Shown one piece after another: positions 35,096 through 35,113 of a DNA stretch of 35,113 bases. The translations under genes were made by a program, and so were the position numbers. Source of the stretch: Pseudomonadales bacterium (GTDB lineage Bacteria > Pseudomonadota > Gammaproteobacteria > Pseudomonadales > Azotimanducaceae). The stretch spans positions 1 through 35,113 of the forward strand of contig JALZVT010000033.1 in the NCBI GenBank assembly GCA_023300545.1. The letters are read 5' to 3'. The notes under the pieces are model-generated. The model made no database searches. It saw only the letters and a program-made list of their open reading frames with translations, and was not told the origin of the DNA. Position 1 is the stretch's first letter; the number at the start of each line of letters is the position of its first letter.

Positions 35096-35113
35096 ACCAA
35101 CGTATACGTTGGT
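35096..35113. promoter_or_regulatory. 18-bp perfect palindrome at the window edge
   Basis: ACCAACGTATACGTTGGT is self-complementary over 18 bp and ends exactly at the last base. It lies about 135 bp upstream of the PEP-CTERM start, with no gene between them in the window. It fits a dimeric regulator's operator; the regulator may lie just outside. Confidence 0.5.

Noticed and set aside
1-35113. CRISPR array, insertion sequence, prophage or integron
   Set aside because: I found no short regularly spaced direct repeats, transposase or integrase gene, or attachment-site duplication.

Overview
The window looks like a chromosomal segment of a free-living, probably marine, gammaproteobacterium. I infer this from an EfpL (YeiP)-type elongation factor, a PEP-CTERM sorting signal, envelope polysaccharide genes and a very large outer-membrane protein. 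I see no phage genes, insertion sequences, CRISPR array, tRNA or rRNA.

Left third (1-12525): a 5'-truncated Old Yellow Enzyme-type flavin oxidoreductase; a 48-aa membrane peptide; a 139-aa protein I do not recognise; a minus-strand pair made of a polysaccharide flippase and a CelD/BcsL-like acyltransferase, divergent from a JmjC/cupin-like protein across a spacer with a long interrupted palindrome; a MAPEG membrane protein convergent with an exported thioredoxin/DUF255 protein; a spinster-like MFS transporter divergent from a paraoxonase-like lipoprotein; and a GST-hotdog-hotdog operon. These are mostly small-molecule and envelope-polysaccharide functions.

Centre (12526-26290): about 420 bp of apparently non-coding DNA with two inverted repeats leads into one gene of 13.3 kb. 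It encodes a 4430-residue exported protein: signal peptide, Cys-containing N-terminal region, nine tandem DUF11-like repeats of about 165 aa with Asp-rich linkers, a thrombospondin-3-like Asp block, CnaB/DUF11/SdrD-like domains, two OmpA peptidoglycan-binding domains and a C-terminal beta-barrel of roughly 900 residues. Repeats 3-8 are arranged as three copies of a two-repeat unit. This is the most remarkable object in the window.

Right third (26291-35113): a partnerless RHH antitoxin-like gene running antisense to the tail of a decayed gene, a second MAPEG protein, efpL, an exported lactonase-like propeller protein, and a minus-strand group made of a PEP-CTERM protein followed by two translationally coupled paralogous exported proteins (PD40-like propeller, an unnamed middle domain, a SdrD/CnaB-like C-terminus). 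The giant protein and these exported proteins share adhesin-type modules and may form a surface or matrix system. That link is inference from proximity and domain sharing, not demonstrated.
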